Shown here: positions 1-11,709 of the stretch, one piece after another
How positions within the stretch are numbered: position 1 is the first letter of the stretch
Layout of the letters: each line of letters opens with the position of its first letter
Assembly: GCA_032718475.1 (NCBI GenBank)
Contig: JAUCBJ010002850.1
Coordinates: 1-53,962 of the forward strand
Length of the DNA stretch: 53,962 nt
From: Nemertoderma westbladi
Lineage: Eukaryota; Xenacoelomorpha; Nemertodermatida; Nemertodermatidae
Reading direction: 5' to 3'
Translations under genes and position numbers: made by a program
Notes under the pieces: generated by a model
What the model saw: the letters and a program-made list of their open reading frames with translations, nothing else
What the model was told of the DNA's origin: nothing
Database searches by the model: none

Positions 1-2547
1 CACATGTGTTTTATACAGGTCTTTATAAAGGAAAGTTAACACATGTGTTTTGTACAGGTCTTTATAAAAGTTAACACATGTGTTTTGTACAGGTCTTTAT
101 AAAGGGAAGTTAACATGTGTTTTGTACAGGTCTTTATAAAGGAAAGTTAACACATGTGTTTTGTACAGGTCTTTATGAAAGTTAACACATGTGTTTTGTA
201 CAGGTCTTTATGAAAGTTAACACATGTGTTTTGTACAGGTCTTTATAAAGGAAAGTTAACACATTGTTTTGTACAGGTCTTTATAAAGGAAAGTTAACAC
301 ATGTGTTTTGTACAGGTATAAAGAAAAGTTAACACATGTGTTTTGTACAGGTCTTTATAAAGGAAAGTTAACACATGTGTTTTGTACAGGTCTTTATAAA
401 GGAAAGTTAACACATGTGTTTTGTACAGGTCTTTATAAAGGAAAGTTAACACATGTGTTTTGTACAGGTCTTTATAAAGGAAAGTTAACACATGTGTTTT
501 GTACAGGTCTTTATAAAGGAAATTTAGCACATGTGTTTTGTACAGGTATAAAGGAAAGTTAACACATGTGTTTTGTACAGGTCTTTATAAAGGAAAGTTA
601 ACACATGTGTTTTGTACAGGTCTTTATAAAGGAAAGTTAGCACATGTGTTTTGTACAGGTCTTTATAAAGGAAATTTAGCACATGTGTTTTGTACAGGTA
701 TAAAGGAAAGTTAACACATGTGTTTTGTACAGGTCTTTATAAAGGAAAGTTAACACATGTGTTTTGTACAGGTCTTTATAAAGGAAAGTTAACACATGTG
801 TTTTGTACAGGTCTTTATAAAGGAAATTTAGCACATGTGTTTTGTACAGGTATAAAGGAAAGTTAACACATGTGTTTTGTACAGGTCTTTATAAAGGAAA
901 GTTAACACATGTGTTTTGTACAGGTCTTTATAAAGGAAAGTTAGCACATGTGTTTTGTACAGGTCTTTATAAAGGAAAGTTAGCACATGTGTTTTGTACA
1001 GGTATAAAGGAAAGTTAACACATGTGTTTTGTACAGGTCTTTATAAAGGAAAGTTAACACATGTGTTTTGTACAGGTCTTTATAAAGGAAAGTTAACACA
1101 TGTGTTTTGTACAGGTCTTTATAAAGGAAAGTTAACACATGTGTTTTGTACAGGTCTTTATAAAGGAAAGTTAACACATGTGTTTTGTACAGGTCTTTAT
1201 AAAGGAAAGTTAACACATGTGTTTTGTACAGGTCTTTATAAAGGAAAGTTAACACATGTGTTTTGTACAGGTCTTTATAAAGGAAAGTTAACACATGTGT
1301 TTTGTACAGGTCTTTATAAAGGAAAGTTAACACATGTGTTTTGTACAGGTCTTTATAAAGGAAAGTTAACACATGTGTTTTGTACAGGTCTTTATAAAGG
1401 AAAGTTAACACATGTGTTTTGTACAGGTCTTTATAAAGGAAAGTTAACACATGTGTTTTGTACAGGTCTTTATAAAGGAAAGTTAACACATTGTTTTGTA
1501 CAGGTCTTTATAAAGGAAAGTTAACACATGTGTTTTGTACACGTCTTTATAAAGGAAAGTTAACACATGTGTTTTGTACAGGTCTTTATAAAGGAAAGTT
1601 AACACATGTGTTTTGTACAGGTCTTTATAAAGGAAAGTTAACACATGTGTTTTGTACAGGTCTTTATAAAGGAAAGTTAACACATGTGTTTTGTACAGGT
1701 CTTTATAAAGGAAAGTTAACACATGTGTTTTGTACAGGTCTTTATAAAGGAAAGTTAACACATGTGTTTTGTACAGGTCTTTATAAAGGAAAGTTAACAC
1801 ATTGTTTTGTACAGGTCTTTATAAAGGAAAGTTAACACATGTGTTTTGTACAGGTCTTTATAAAGGAAAGTTAACACATTGTTTTGTACAGGTCTTTATA
1901 AAGGAAAGTTAACACATGTGTTTTGTACAGGTCTTTATAAAGGAAAGTTAACACATGTGTTTTGTACAGGTCTTTATAAAGGAAAGTTAACACATGTGTT
2001 TTGTACAGGTCTTTATAAAGGAAAGTTAACACATTGTTTTGTACAGGTATAAAGGAAAGTTAACACATGTGTTTTGTACAGGTCTTTATAAAGGAAAGTT
2101 AACACATGTGTTTTGTACAGGTCTTTATAAAGGAAAGTTAACACATGTGTTTTGTACAGGTCTTTATAAAGGAAAGTTAACACATTGTTTTGTACAGGTC
2201 TTTATAAAGGAAAGTTAACACATGTGTTTTGTACAGGTCTTTATAAAGGAAAGTTAACACATTGTTTTGTACAGGTCTTTATAAAGGAAAGTTAACACAT
2301 GTGTTTTGTACAGGTCTTTATAAAGGAAAGTTAACACATGTGTTTTGTACAGGTCTTTATAAAGGAAAGTTAACACATGTGTTTTGTACAGGTCTTTATA
2401 AAGGAAAGTTAACACATTGTTTTGTACAGGTATAAAGGAAAGTTAACACATGTGTTTTGTACAGGTCTTTATAAAGGAAAGTTAACACATGTGTTTTGTA
2501 CAGGTCTTTATAAAGGAAAGTTAACACATGTGTTTTGTACAGGTCTT
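1..2547. repeat. 39-bp minisatellite array (about 65 copies)
   Basis: A tandem array enters from the left edge and ends where the unit degrades near 2547. The unit is about 39 bp and contains, in order, GTTAAC, the 10-bp palindrome ACACATGTGT, TTTTGTACAGGTC and TTTATAAAGG. Variants lose 2 bp (ACATTG for ACATGTG) or 7-8 bp (ACAGGTATAAAGG for ACAGGTCTTTATAAAGG). Because 39 is divisible by 3, both strands show spurious ORFs. Each unit carries TACAG next to GTCTTT, a weak AG/GT arrangement. What lies upstream is unknown. Confidence 0.97.
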
Positions 2548-3830
2548 TATGCTTTGGGTCTTTGTTTTGTACTCACCCGATCCGGTATTGGATACAGTCT
2601 GATTATTGATGACAACAATATTACCAACCCGAATCAGTTTAAAACATTTACTATATACTTCCACGCAAGGTATAATGTAATATTGCTCGCTATTGATCCC
2701 AGCAATAATACAATAGTATTTATCCCTATTGTGTAATTTTTACGGTAAATTAATTATCACCATGCATGTCGAAATAATCTCACCAAGAGATCGCGAGATC
2801 TACTATATTGGTTTGAAGCAGAAGCATTGTGAGGCCGGTAAGGATTGGGCTGTATTTCCCGATCTATTGTATTTCCATCCCCTGTGCCCAACATAAGGTA
2901 TTAATATCGATTCTTTTGAATGTCATAAGAAATCACTGTTATACTGAGACTAGCTCTCTCAGCTTACGAACTTTCCGCAACCTTACATAATAATTGCCAT
3001 CGTTCTTTGCCTCTCAGCTTCTTATCCTAACTGTCAATATATAATTACGTGCTCCACGAGTTACTTTATTTAGATGTCAATGAAGGACGGCGTCTAATGT
3101 TATCGATTCGCTCACATGGGAAAGTTTCAGCACATTGGTTTATTGATTTCTTACATTCGGACCTTGGCAAGTAGGCCACCTCTGTTATCAGGCAGCTGGT
3201 GGACTGTAAATGAATGGAGTTTGGGCTAAGGAGACCTGAGACTAGTACAGAGTGATAATAACCTTTTACAATAATAGCACCGGTAACAATACCAGTACGA
3301 ACTCAATAACAGGATTTCGTGCTTGTTACAGATCCGCTGAGGCGATCCCTTCCACGGGTTATTCTAGGGGTTGGAGGCCCGGCAGAGCTTGTATAGTGGA
3401 AGACGTGAGTAAAGATGGCGAAAAGTACGTCCTGCCCCACAAAAATACACAAAAATACATACCGGTACACTGCACTCACTGTGTTGTAATTCTCTGAGAG
3501 TGAGAAACCCGGCCAGATAAAATACGATACGATAAAGATAAGATCAAACTCCAAAGGGTATTTTCTAACCTGACATGCTTTTTATTGTTGCAAAATCACT
3601 GAACATCTTGCAATGATTGTGCAAATTCCTGATAAAATATTTGTGAATGAATTTCTTTCATGGTCATCCACTGATTCACTGTTTGCAATTATTTTTTTAT
3701 TGTTTGAAAATAACAAACAAAAACGTATTTCAACGTTAATTCATATTATTGATATGATATAACTTCAGTGATCTTGGGATCTTGCTATAATCTTAAATCT
3801 ACATATATGTTTCAAATTTTCATTACAAAT
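2548..3830. other. Unannotated sequence, no gene recognised
   Basis: Mixed unique sequence between the first array and a small TIR element. No convincing exon was found. A stretch at 3320-3404 ends in a donor-like GTGAGT and is preceded by ACAG, but it has no pyrimidine tract and no protein resemblance I recognise. It could be an upstream untranslated exon of the exchanger gene; I would not call it one. Confidence 0.5.
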
Positions 3831-4031
3831 GAGTGTAAACGCTACGCCGACAACCGACAGCCGACAACCATTGCCGAAAACGGCAAATAGGAAAATGGAA
3901 CGTGAGTTCGTGACTCACCTTTATTGTTTTTATTTGAATAACTTTCTCTGTAACCTGTTCCTTTCCCTCGTTTGATAATTAACAAAACTTAGCTTCAATA
4001 ATGGTTGGTTGTCGATGTAGCGTTTACACCC
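3831..4031. mobile_element. 201-bp non-autonomous DNA transposon (MITE) with 9-bp target duplication
   Basis: The left end reads GAGTGTAAACGCTACGCCGA. The reverse complement of the right end begins GGGTGTAAACGCTACATCGA, so the ends are imperfect terminal inverted repeats of about 26 bp. The 9-bp direct repeat ATTACAAAT flanks the element at 3822-3830 and 4032-4040. There is no coding capacity. A 9-bp duplication with GGG/GAG ends suggests a Mutator-like family. An 8-bp family (hAT or P) remains possible if one base matches by chance. Confidence 0.85.
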
Positions 4032-4378
4032 ATTACAAATTATGTGTATTGTTATTCTCCCCGCGTACGTAACCCGCCATAGATAATGGATTTCTTGCTA
4101 TCACTGTTATGTTATCACTGACGCTGCTATTCGATTTTTTGGGACTACCGGAAGTTATTTTAAGGAGGGTGGTGAGTGGAATAATGAGGAGATAAGACCC
4201 TCAGGGCGGCTCTTCCGTATAAACGCAGTGTATGAGGTATACCCAACGGTGGAGGAAGTTTAGATAGGAAGTCGCAAGCTGGTACTTTTGGGGAGGAGAT
4301 GAATATCCGGTAGTTAAATACTACTGAGGATGGATGTTTTGTCGGATTTATCATTTTTGTAATTTAGGGGATATCTTT
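4032..4378. other. Unannotated sequence
   Basis: AT-rich stretch between the MITE and the 49-bp triplication. I see no exon, RNA or repeat signature in it. Confidence 0.5.
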
Positions 4379-4380
4379 AT

Positions 4381-4520
4381 GGGATATCTCTCGGCACTAC
4401 TGTGTGCCGTCCCTACCTGGTACTCCTATGGGATATCTCTCGGCACTACTGTGTGCCGTCCCTACCTGGTACTCCGATATCTCTCGGCACTACTGTGTGC
4501 CGTCCCTACCTGGTACTCCT
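4381..4520. repeat. Three-copy 49-bp tandem repeat
   Basis: The units start at 4381, 4430 and about 4475. Each contains GATATCTCTCGGCACTACTG followed by TGTGCCGTCCCTACCTGG and TACTCC. The third copy has lost about 5 bp (TATGG) at its junction. The copies are otherwise almost identical, which suggests a recent duplication. The short ORFs here are by-products. Confidence 0.95.
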
Positions 4521-4590
4521 TCAACGGCAACCTTATTGCCGGTCTATATATATATTATACTAATCATACAGAGTGCGCCGGTGTGTTCAG

Positions 4591-4820
4591 GGGGTGAAAC
4601 TCGACGCAAAACCCGCTTTGGCGAATTTATATCCCGCCTCAATGTTAAATTCTCAATTTAGGGAAAGGAGCATGTTACAGTGGCACGTTATTTTAACCAA
4701 AACAATAAACTAAACACATTAGAACAGGTTACAGTTTTATTTTTGAGAGTAATCAACTATTATTTGCGTCCAATTTCCCTTGGAGAGGGATGAATTTTTA
4801 TTGCGTCCAGTTTCCCCCCC
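4591..4820 (+). mobile_element. Dispersed TIR repeat, copy 1
   Basis: About 230 bp that recurs in the same orientation at 30115-30350. The left end reads GGGGTGAAACTCGACGCAA. The reverse complement of the right end reads GGGGGGAAACTGGACGCAA, so this copy keeps imperfect terminal inverted repeats. The shared interior includes TCAATGTTAAATTCTCAATT and TTAGGGAAAGGAGCA. No ORF and no clear target duplication were seen. It is probably a MITE. Sequence similarity to copy 2 extends a few bases past the right TIR, so the true boundary may lie further right. Confidence 0.75.
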
Positions 4821-5332
4821 TATCTGCATTCGTGACACGGGTGTGGTGGCGCGTACGTGACATATTGTTATGATATCTGCAGCCTTAAGTTACTGCATAA
4901 TTATTCCTTCTTCTGTAGCTTAACAATAAGAACGGGGAGGCTGTGATAGAAAGAAAGGGACTCAACTACGGACTGTACTTCATGCAATAATTGGTAGTGG
5001 TTTTAAACGCTATCATATCTCGCCCAATAAAGACGTTATAAAAATTATAATTGATCTTAAAGAACACATTAACTCTGCATGATATGGTTTCCCTATTGTG
5101 TGCTGTTATTATCACTTTCTGGTGTCCTGTGTGCCCAGGTTGGATTCCTAAAACCGCGCCCAGGTAATTAATTGCCTTAACCATGAATTGTGAAACCACA
5201 CCCAGTTTCTAGTTACTGGGGGATTTATTCCATACCACCCATAATAGTGTCTAACCTGTGTTTGTATTACCTCGATGAGGATAATTTATGGATAACAGAT
5301 TCCATTTTAATTTATGATTTCTCATTCCTCAG
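4821..5332. other. Sequence immediately upstream of the first coding exon
   Basis: AT-rich sequence ending in TTTCTCATTCCTCAG, a good 3' splice site at 5332. If that acceptor is used, at least one untranslated first exon and the promoter lie further upstream, possibly outside the window. No TATA box or initiator could be assigned. Confidence 0.5.
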
Positions 5333-5613
5333 GTTCTGTTCCATTTGACTGAGTTGTTTGTTGTTTACCCCTTACCACTATGGCTACTGGCTTTGTTACC
5401 GAAACCTATGGCGAACTCGGGTATATCGCATACAACACGAGTCACTTATGTGATGGAGACTATTGGATTCTCATACCTGGGGCCGCATTGTGGCCAACTT
5501 GGTTGAAAGGACTCTTGTATTTATTAGTTTTGTTCTATATATTTATTGGCATAGCTATCGTGTCCGACATATTTATGTGCAGTATTGAGGTGATAACAAG
5601 TAAAAGTAAAAAG
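5333..5613 (+). CDS. NCX: Na+/Ca2+ exchanger exon A: 5' UTR end, start codon and TM1
   Basis: This exon encodes residues 1-78 of a plasma-membrane Na+/Ca2+ exchanger, which uses the Na+ gradient to move Ca2+ across the membrane. The acceptor TTCCTCAG ends at 5332 and the donor AAG/GTAAGT starts at 5614. The exon ends in phase 0. The ATG at 5380 has A at -3 and G at +4, and an in-frame TGA at 5350 excludes an upstream start within this exon. The N-terminus is short (about 44 residues before the membrane), has a possible N-glycosylation site N19-T-S, and shows no obvious signal peptide. TM1 spans about 45-66. The following segment MCSIEVITSK is the family hallmark after TM1. The next exon joins in frame. 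An unseen small exon before B is unlikely, because the protein continues naturally into VLVW. Confidence 0.88.
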
Positions 5614-6483
5614 GTAAGTGTTTCACCGATCTCCATTACATATTAACATGTAAACTATTAATAAACAATATAATAATATATCTACTTAAACGATCCTGCA
5701 GTACGACTAATGATATTTCGTCGGAGACATTTTTTAACGTTTGTAGCTTAAGATTAAAGCGAAAATAAAGATGTACCGTTCTAGGTCAAAGGTTAGAAAG
5801 AGACAAAGGGTCGGAAGAGTCGAAATGGTATATTTTATTATTTTACTCTTTTTCCCACAATTATTAACAACATTGTTTATTGTTTTGGTTAGAAAACCTT
5901 TTAACACGCGTTTCGACACTATTACTCTTTCTATTCGTCAATCTGAAATCGTCACGCCTCATGTTGTTTCACATTCTAATTATATTATGTAGTGCTACTA
6001 CTTACCGGATGCTGTGATGGGTTCATTCTGTGGCTGTCCTGTATTCCATCCACCCAAACAACAATACCCAAGGGCAACCCACACAGGAAATTATCAGTAT
6101 TTTACAGCCTAATAAATATTCGAGTAGCTAAAATATTAGGAGTTTTAGGAGCATTAGTCACAATGGTATGCTATCTGTAACACTAGGTATATGAACTCTC
6201 TGAACAAAACTGCACAACTTGAGACATTAAACTTGCCATCCTATGGCATACTTTTAGTATTAAAACCCCATTTTAGTATTTACTCATATTTTTTTTAAGG
6301 AAAATAATTATGTACTCTTATTTTTATATGTGCAACTAATTCTATTGCATTATGTTCTCATTTTAAAATAAGTTGAGTACACCATTGATTCGAAAAATCT
6401 TGCAATTTTGTACTCATATTTTAGCCAATTGCGAATTTGAGCCTCATCTTTGAAAAAAATGTCACATCTTTTAGCCAATCATT
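5614..6483. other. Intron A, 5' part
   Basis: AT-rich intronic sequence without a recognisable gene. Short ORFs at 5771-5992 and 5992-6180 have no family resemblance. The segment 6350-6424 is the left arm of an inverted repeat whose partner lies near 9228-9290. Confidence 0.6.
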
Positions 6484-6970
6484 GATAAGGCCGGAGGACG
6501 GAGGTCCGAATGGGACGGAGGTCCGAATGGGACGGAGGTCCGAATGGGGTGGAGGTCCGAATGGGACGGAGGTCCGAACGGGACGGAGGTCCGAATGGGA
6601 CGGAGGTCCGAATGGGGTGGAGGTCCGAATGGGACGGAGGTCCGAATGGGGTGGAGGTCCGAATGGGACGGAGGTCCGAATGGGACGGAGGTCCGAATAG
6701 ACAGAGGTCCGAATGGGACGGAGGTCCGAATGGGACGGAGGTCCGAATGGGACGGAGGTCCGAATGGGACGGAGGTCCGAATGGGACGGAGGTCCGAATG
6801 GGACGGAGGTCCGAATAGGACGAAGGTCCGAATGGGACGGAGGTCCGAATGGGACGGAGGTCCGAATGGGACGGAGGTCCGAATGGGACGGAGGTCCGAA
6901 TGGGACGGAGGTCCGAATGGGACGGAGGTCCGAATGGGACGGAGGTCCGAATGGGATGGATGTCCGAAAC
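6484..6970. repeat. 17-bp minisatellite array (about 28 copies)
   Basis: The unit is GTCCGAATGGGACGGAG, with GGGGTGGAG, GGGACAGAG and GGGACGAAG variants. All frames stay open, producing several spurious Arg/Gly/Pro-rich ORFs on both strands. Four more copies of the same motif occur at about 7811-7872, beyond an intervening 0.8 kb. Confidence 0.97.
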
Positions 6971-6999
6971 GATTCCCCGTACTTAGTTTCAATTTTAGC

Positions 7000-7190
7000 C
7001 TCATGCGAATTTAGTTCCAATGGAAACGAATTTAGTTCCAATTTTGGCGAATTTAGTTCCAATTTTGGCGAATTTAGTTCCAATAACTAGAGAAAAACGA
7101 AAACTAATTTAGTTCCAATTGAAGGAATTCCAATGGAATGGAATTCCATCCAATGGAATGGAATTCCATCCAATGGAATGGATTTTCAGG
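7000..7190. repeat. Short TTAGTTCCAAT and GGAAT-type repeats
   Basis: Four spaced copies of CGAATTTAGTTCCAAT-like sequence lie at 7008-7085. They are followed by about three copies of a 20-bp unit containing AATGGAATGGAATTCCATCC at 7125-7185. The first motif recurs inverted at 7629-7815. Confidence 0.85.
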
Positions 7191-7628
7191 TGTGGGGCGA
7201 GCCACGTAGTTGGCGAAGCATCTATGTTTAATGACACTAATAGGTGGATGGTTAAATAATAATTGTAAATAACTAACCCAAAACGCCCAACCTCCTAACC
7301 AAAACAATCTTATCCCAAACAACGCCCATCCCCTAAACCGAAACAACTGGTAAATATTGTATTTGCTATTTGGTGTGAAAATGACACAATGTACATTCAT
7401 GATTTGAGTATATAATACTACAGACTCAGTCCGTCAGTATCAGATTAATTAATATATATTTCAAAATGTGTAATTATACATTTAATTAATTAATAATAAT
7501 TCGCGTAATTCGATTAATAATTCAGTTTTACAATTATTTACAATTATTGTTGACCCTGACCCACCCCAAATAGTGGCAATACGCAATAGGCTTCGTCTAC
7601 TACGTGGCTATCCCCACGATTGAAACAT

Positions 7629-7872
7629 TGGAACTAAGTTCGTACCCATTGGAACTAAATTCGCATCCATTGGAACTAAGTTAGTTTTGATGGGATTGGA
7701 ACTCAGTTCGCCTCGATTGGAACTAAGTTCGCTTTGTAAAATTTATTTTGGAACTAAATTCGTTTCAATTGGAACTAAGTTCGCCTTTGAAAATGTGCGA
7801 TTGGAACTAATGTCCGAATGGGACAAAGGTCCGAATGGGACGGAGGTCCGAAAAATCAAGACGGAGGTCCGA
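7629..7872. repeat. Degenerate GGAACTAAGTTCG repeats followed by four 17-bp units
   Basis: About eight irregular copies of ATTGGAACTAAGTTCG run from 7629 to about 7810. They are the reverse complement of the motif at 7008-7085. They end in GTCCGAATGGGACGGAG units like those at 6484-6970, in the same orientation as that array. The block therefore partly mirrors the left block. Confidence 0.8.
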
Positions 7873-9289
7873 AACACCACATTCTAAGATAATATTTACT
7901 GGATAACTGGCAAACTGGATAATAAAGCAGCACGCATTATATATATAAATGGAAATAATACATTCTGGAATACGGTAATTGAAGTTGTTTCCAGGTTATT
8001 GATTACTTTGCAGCGTTCCGTCTCTATTTTATAAAAGTGGATTGAAATTGAGCCAACAGCCCTAGTAAACTTAGGGCCCTATTCCCAGTGCTTTAGGAGT
8101 GTGTCTAGGATACACGAAGTGGGGCCTTCGCGCAGCACGTGACTTAAATTTAATTTAAGTACTAATTCGAAAGTATTACTGTATTAGCAAATTTTAAGCA
8201 GATTTCGCCTAATCACTTTTTACCTCTTTCATTTCTATTCAGACATTTCTGACTCTAGCGGTATAGTGAGAACTGAAGATGGATTAGGGTCTCCAGCCCC
8301 ACAAAGACACAGCCTATGGATGAATAGTACATACGTACATCGGCCAAGTTTCATCTTGAATAACGGATAACGAAATGAGAGACGGATCTCACTTTCAGAA
8401 ATTTCGTCGTATAGCGGCAGACCGATTAAATCTCCCCCCCCCCCCCCCCCACAAAGACGCAGCATGTGGTCCAGAATATATGGCAAGATTCAGCTTAAAC
8501 TGATTAAAATCAATGAGACGGAAAGAATCTATTCACTTTCAGGCATAAAGTAGTCCTATAGCGGGTGACTGTTGAACTGATTTTCAACAAAACAAATTTT
8601 CAACTTGGCAGCTTTAAATTCGACAAAGTTATAAGCATGTCAATATCATAACGACGACAACGATTTCACTTTCAGACATTTGGCCCTCTAGCGGCAGACT
8701 GGAGAACTGCAGATGGATTCGCCTCCTTTGAAAGTCACAGCTAATGGTCTAATACATATCTGCCAAGTTTCAGCTTAAACGGATTAAAAGCAAAGAAATG
8801 GGAGGGCATTTAATGTTTAGACATGTGGCCCTCTAGCGGGAGACCATTGCACTGATGGTGTCTGAAAGTCTTTCAAAAATCTCAACTTTTGCTCATATTG
8901 ATACCTACAAATTTTCAACTTGGCAGCTTTAAATCCGACAAAGTTATTAGCATGTCAAAATCGTAACGACGACGACGACGACAACGACGACGACGACGAC
9001 GACAACTATTTGCATAAATTGACCCACCCCCTAACAGTGTCAATTCGCTAAGGCTCCGCCAACTTCGTGGCTCGCCCCACACTCTCTCCTGAGTGTAAAT
9101 GGCGTATCGGCAGTATTCAACACACATAGCACAAAGAGGTATAATAATTTCTCTCTGATAGTAAGTTCACTCTTGTGTGTACTGATTTTAAAATGAGAAC
9201 GGAATTATTTGAATTAGTGACTTTTATAAAAATATGAGTATAAAATTGCGAGATTTTCTGAATTAATGGTGTACTCATTTTAAAATGTC
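7873..9289. repeat. Degenerate roughly 150-bp repeats of transposon origin, with (ACG)n
   Basis: Between about 8235 and 8850 a motif containing CACTTTCAGACAT, CTCTAGCGGCAGAC and CCAAGTTTCAGCTTAAAC appears about five times in degraded form (near 8242, 8391, 8545, 8674 and 8818). It is followed by CAGCTTTAAATCCGACAAAG, which is also present near 8610, and an ACG-rich microsatellite at about 8965-9003. A C-run lies near 8432-8450. No ORF is convincing. The block looks like the tail of an old transposable element; the family was not identified. Confidence 0.6.
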
Positions 9290-11290
9290 ACTTAAAGGGT
9301 CACACATGCTGTATCATACTTGAGGGGTCAACTTTGCTGGGTCATGCTTGATGGGTCACCCTTGCTGGGTCACTCTTGCTGGTCATAATTGATGGGTCAC
9401 TCTTGCTGGGTCACCCTTGATGTGTCACCCTTGATGGGTCACACTTTCTGGATCACCCTTGCTGGGTCACCCTGCTGGGTCACACTTGCTGGGTCACACT
9501 TGATGTGTCACCCTTGATGGGTCACACTTGCTGGGTCACACTTAATGGGTCTCCCTTGATGGGTCACCCTTTCTGGGTCACTCTTGCTGGATCTCCCTTG
9601 CTGGGTCACACTTGATGGTTCACACTTGATGGGTCATCCTCGCTGGGTCACACTTGTTGGGTCACACTTGCTGGGTCACAATTTATGAGTCACCCTTGCT
9701 GGGTAACACTTGATGGGTCACCCTTGCTGGGTCACTCTTGCTGTGCCAGACTTGATGGGTCACCCTTGCTGTGTCATACTTGATGGGTCAACTTTGCTGT
9801 GTCACCCTTGCTGGGTCACAATTTATGGGTCACCCTTGCTGGGTCATACTTGATGGGTCACCCTTGCTGGGTCAAATTTGTTGGGTCACCCTTGATGGGT
9901 CACACTTGCTGGGTCACAATTTATGGGTCATCCTTGCTTGGTCTTACTTGTTGGGTTACCCTTGATGGGTCACACTTGCAGGGTCACAATTTATGGGTCA
10001 CCCTTGCTGGGTTACTCTTGCTGGATCTCCCTTACTGCGTCACACTTGATGTTTCACACTTGATGGGTCACGGTTGCTGGGTCACACTTGCTGGGTCACA
10101 CTTGCTGGGTCACACTTGTTGGGTCACAGGTGATGGGTCACCCTTGCTGGGTCGCGCTTGATGGGTCACCCTTGCTGGGTCACACTTGCTCGGTCACACG
10201 TGATGGGTCACCCTTGATGGGTCACACTTGCAGGGTCACACGTGATGGGTCACCCATGCTGGTTCACACTTAATGGGTCACCCTTAAAGGATCACACATG
10301 CTGTGTCACACTTGAGGGGTCACCTTTGCTGGGTCATGCTTGATGGGTCACCCTTGCTGGGTCACTCTTGCTGGGTCACAATTGATGGGTCACTCTTGCT
10401 GGGTCACCCTTGATGTGTCACCCTTGATGGGTCACACTTGCTGGATCACCCTTGCTGGGTCACCCTTGCTGGGTCACACTTGATGTGTCACCCTTGATGG
10501 GTCACCCTTGCTGGGTCACACTGATGGGTCACCCTTTCTGGGTCATCCTTGCTGGATCTCCCTTGCTGGGTCACACTTGATGGTTCACACTTGATGGGTC
10601 ACCCTTGCTAGGTCACACTTGTTGGGTCACCCTTGATGGGTCACACTTGCTGGGTCACAATTTATGGGTCACCCTTGCTGGGTCATACTTGATGGTTCAC
10701 CCTTGCTGGCGCACACTTGATGAGTCATCCTTGCTTGGTCACACTTGATGGTTCACATTTGATGGGTCACGGTTGCTGGGTCACACTTGTTGGGTCACCC
10801 TTGATGGCTCACACTTGCTGGGTCACAATTTATGGGTCACCCTTGCTGTGTCACACTTGATGGGTCACACATGATGGGTCACACATGATGGGTGACCCTT
10901 GCTGGGTCACACTTGTTGGGCACTCTTGATGGGTCGCACTTGCTGGGTCACAATTTATGGGTTACCCTTGCTGGTTCATATTTGATGGGTCACCCTTGCT
11001 GGGTTACACTTGATGTGTCACCCTTGCTGGGTCACCCTTTACGAGTCACCCTTGCTGGGTCACACTTGATGGGTCACCCTTGTTTGTTCACACTTGATGG
11101 GTCACCCTTGCTTGTTCACACATGATGGGTCACCCTTGCTGGGTCACACTTGATGTGTCACCCTTGCTGGGTCAACCTTTACGAGCACCCTTGCTGGGTC
11201 ACACTTGATGGGTCACCCTTGTTTGTTCACACTTGATGGGTCACCCTTGCTGGGTCACACTTGATATGTTACTCTTGATGGGTCACACCT
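9290..11290. repeat. 14-bp minisatellite array, CACCCTTGCTGGGT type
   Basis: About 140 units of 14 bp alternate between CACCCTTGCTGGGT and CACACTTGATGGGT, with frequent point changes (for example CACAATTTATGGGT). The segments at about 9290-9640 and 10285-10590 are similar in unit order, so a segment of roughly 1 kb has probably been duplicated inside the array. It lies in intron A, ending about 420 bp before exon B. Confidence 0.95.
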
Positions 11291-11709
11291 CCCAACAAGT
11301 AAGTACTCAGACCTGGCCCATACCTCTTCGTCACAGTTGCAACATAAACTCTCGACCCCTTTGCACTCAATGAAGAGATATTTATTAAATTAATTGGAGT
11401 TGATCTGTTTTTCAGTGGCTAAAGTACGCGGCACTGCGTCACCATGTTAGACACCCTCCTCCTTTAAGCCAACCTTGATGTATTTTTTTCCTTATTAATA
11501 TAATAAATTGCAACAATACTAGAATAAAACTGCGCTGTAACTGCCGCAATATCGATGGAAACATATTTTTTAAATTTGAAGAATAAAAGCAGAAATAAAA
11601 ATTCTGGCTCACCGGTGTACCTAAATTACAATTTTTGTTTTATAGGATTTGGTGTAAATGATCAATATATTTCTCGTTAATATAATGAAACTCATTTATA
11701 ATTTCTCAG
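11291..11709. other. Intron A, 3' end
   Basis: Unique AT-rich sequence ending in TTATAATTTCTCAG, the acceptor of exon B at 11709. Nothing else was recognised. Confidence 0.7.

Noticed and set aside
3303-3554. Upstream exon near 3320-3404 ending in GTGAGT
   Set aside because: The acceptor lacks a pyrimidine tract and the peptide resembles nothing. An untranslated exon cannot be excluded but is unsupported.
6421-7090. Arg/Pro/Ser-rich ORFs on both strands over the 17-bp array
   Set aside because: All six frames of the unit are nearly stop-free. No codon bias or domain, and it lies in intron A.
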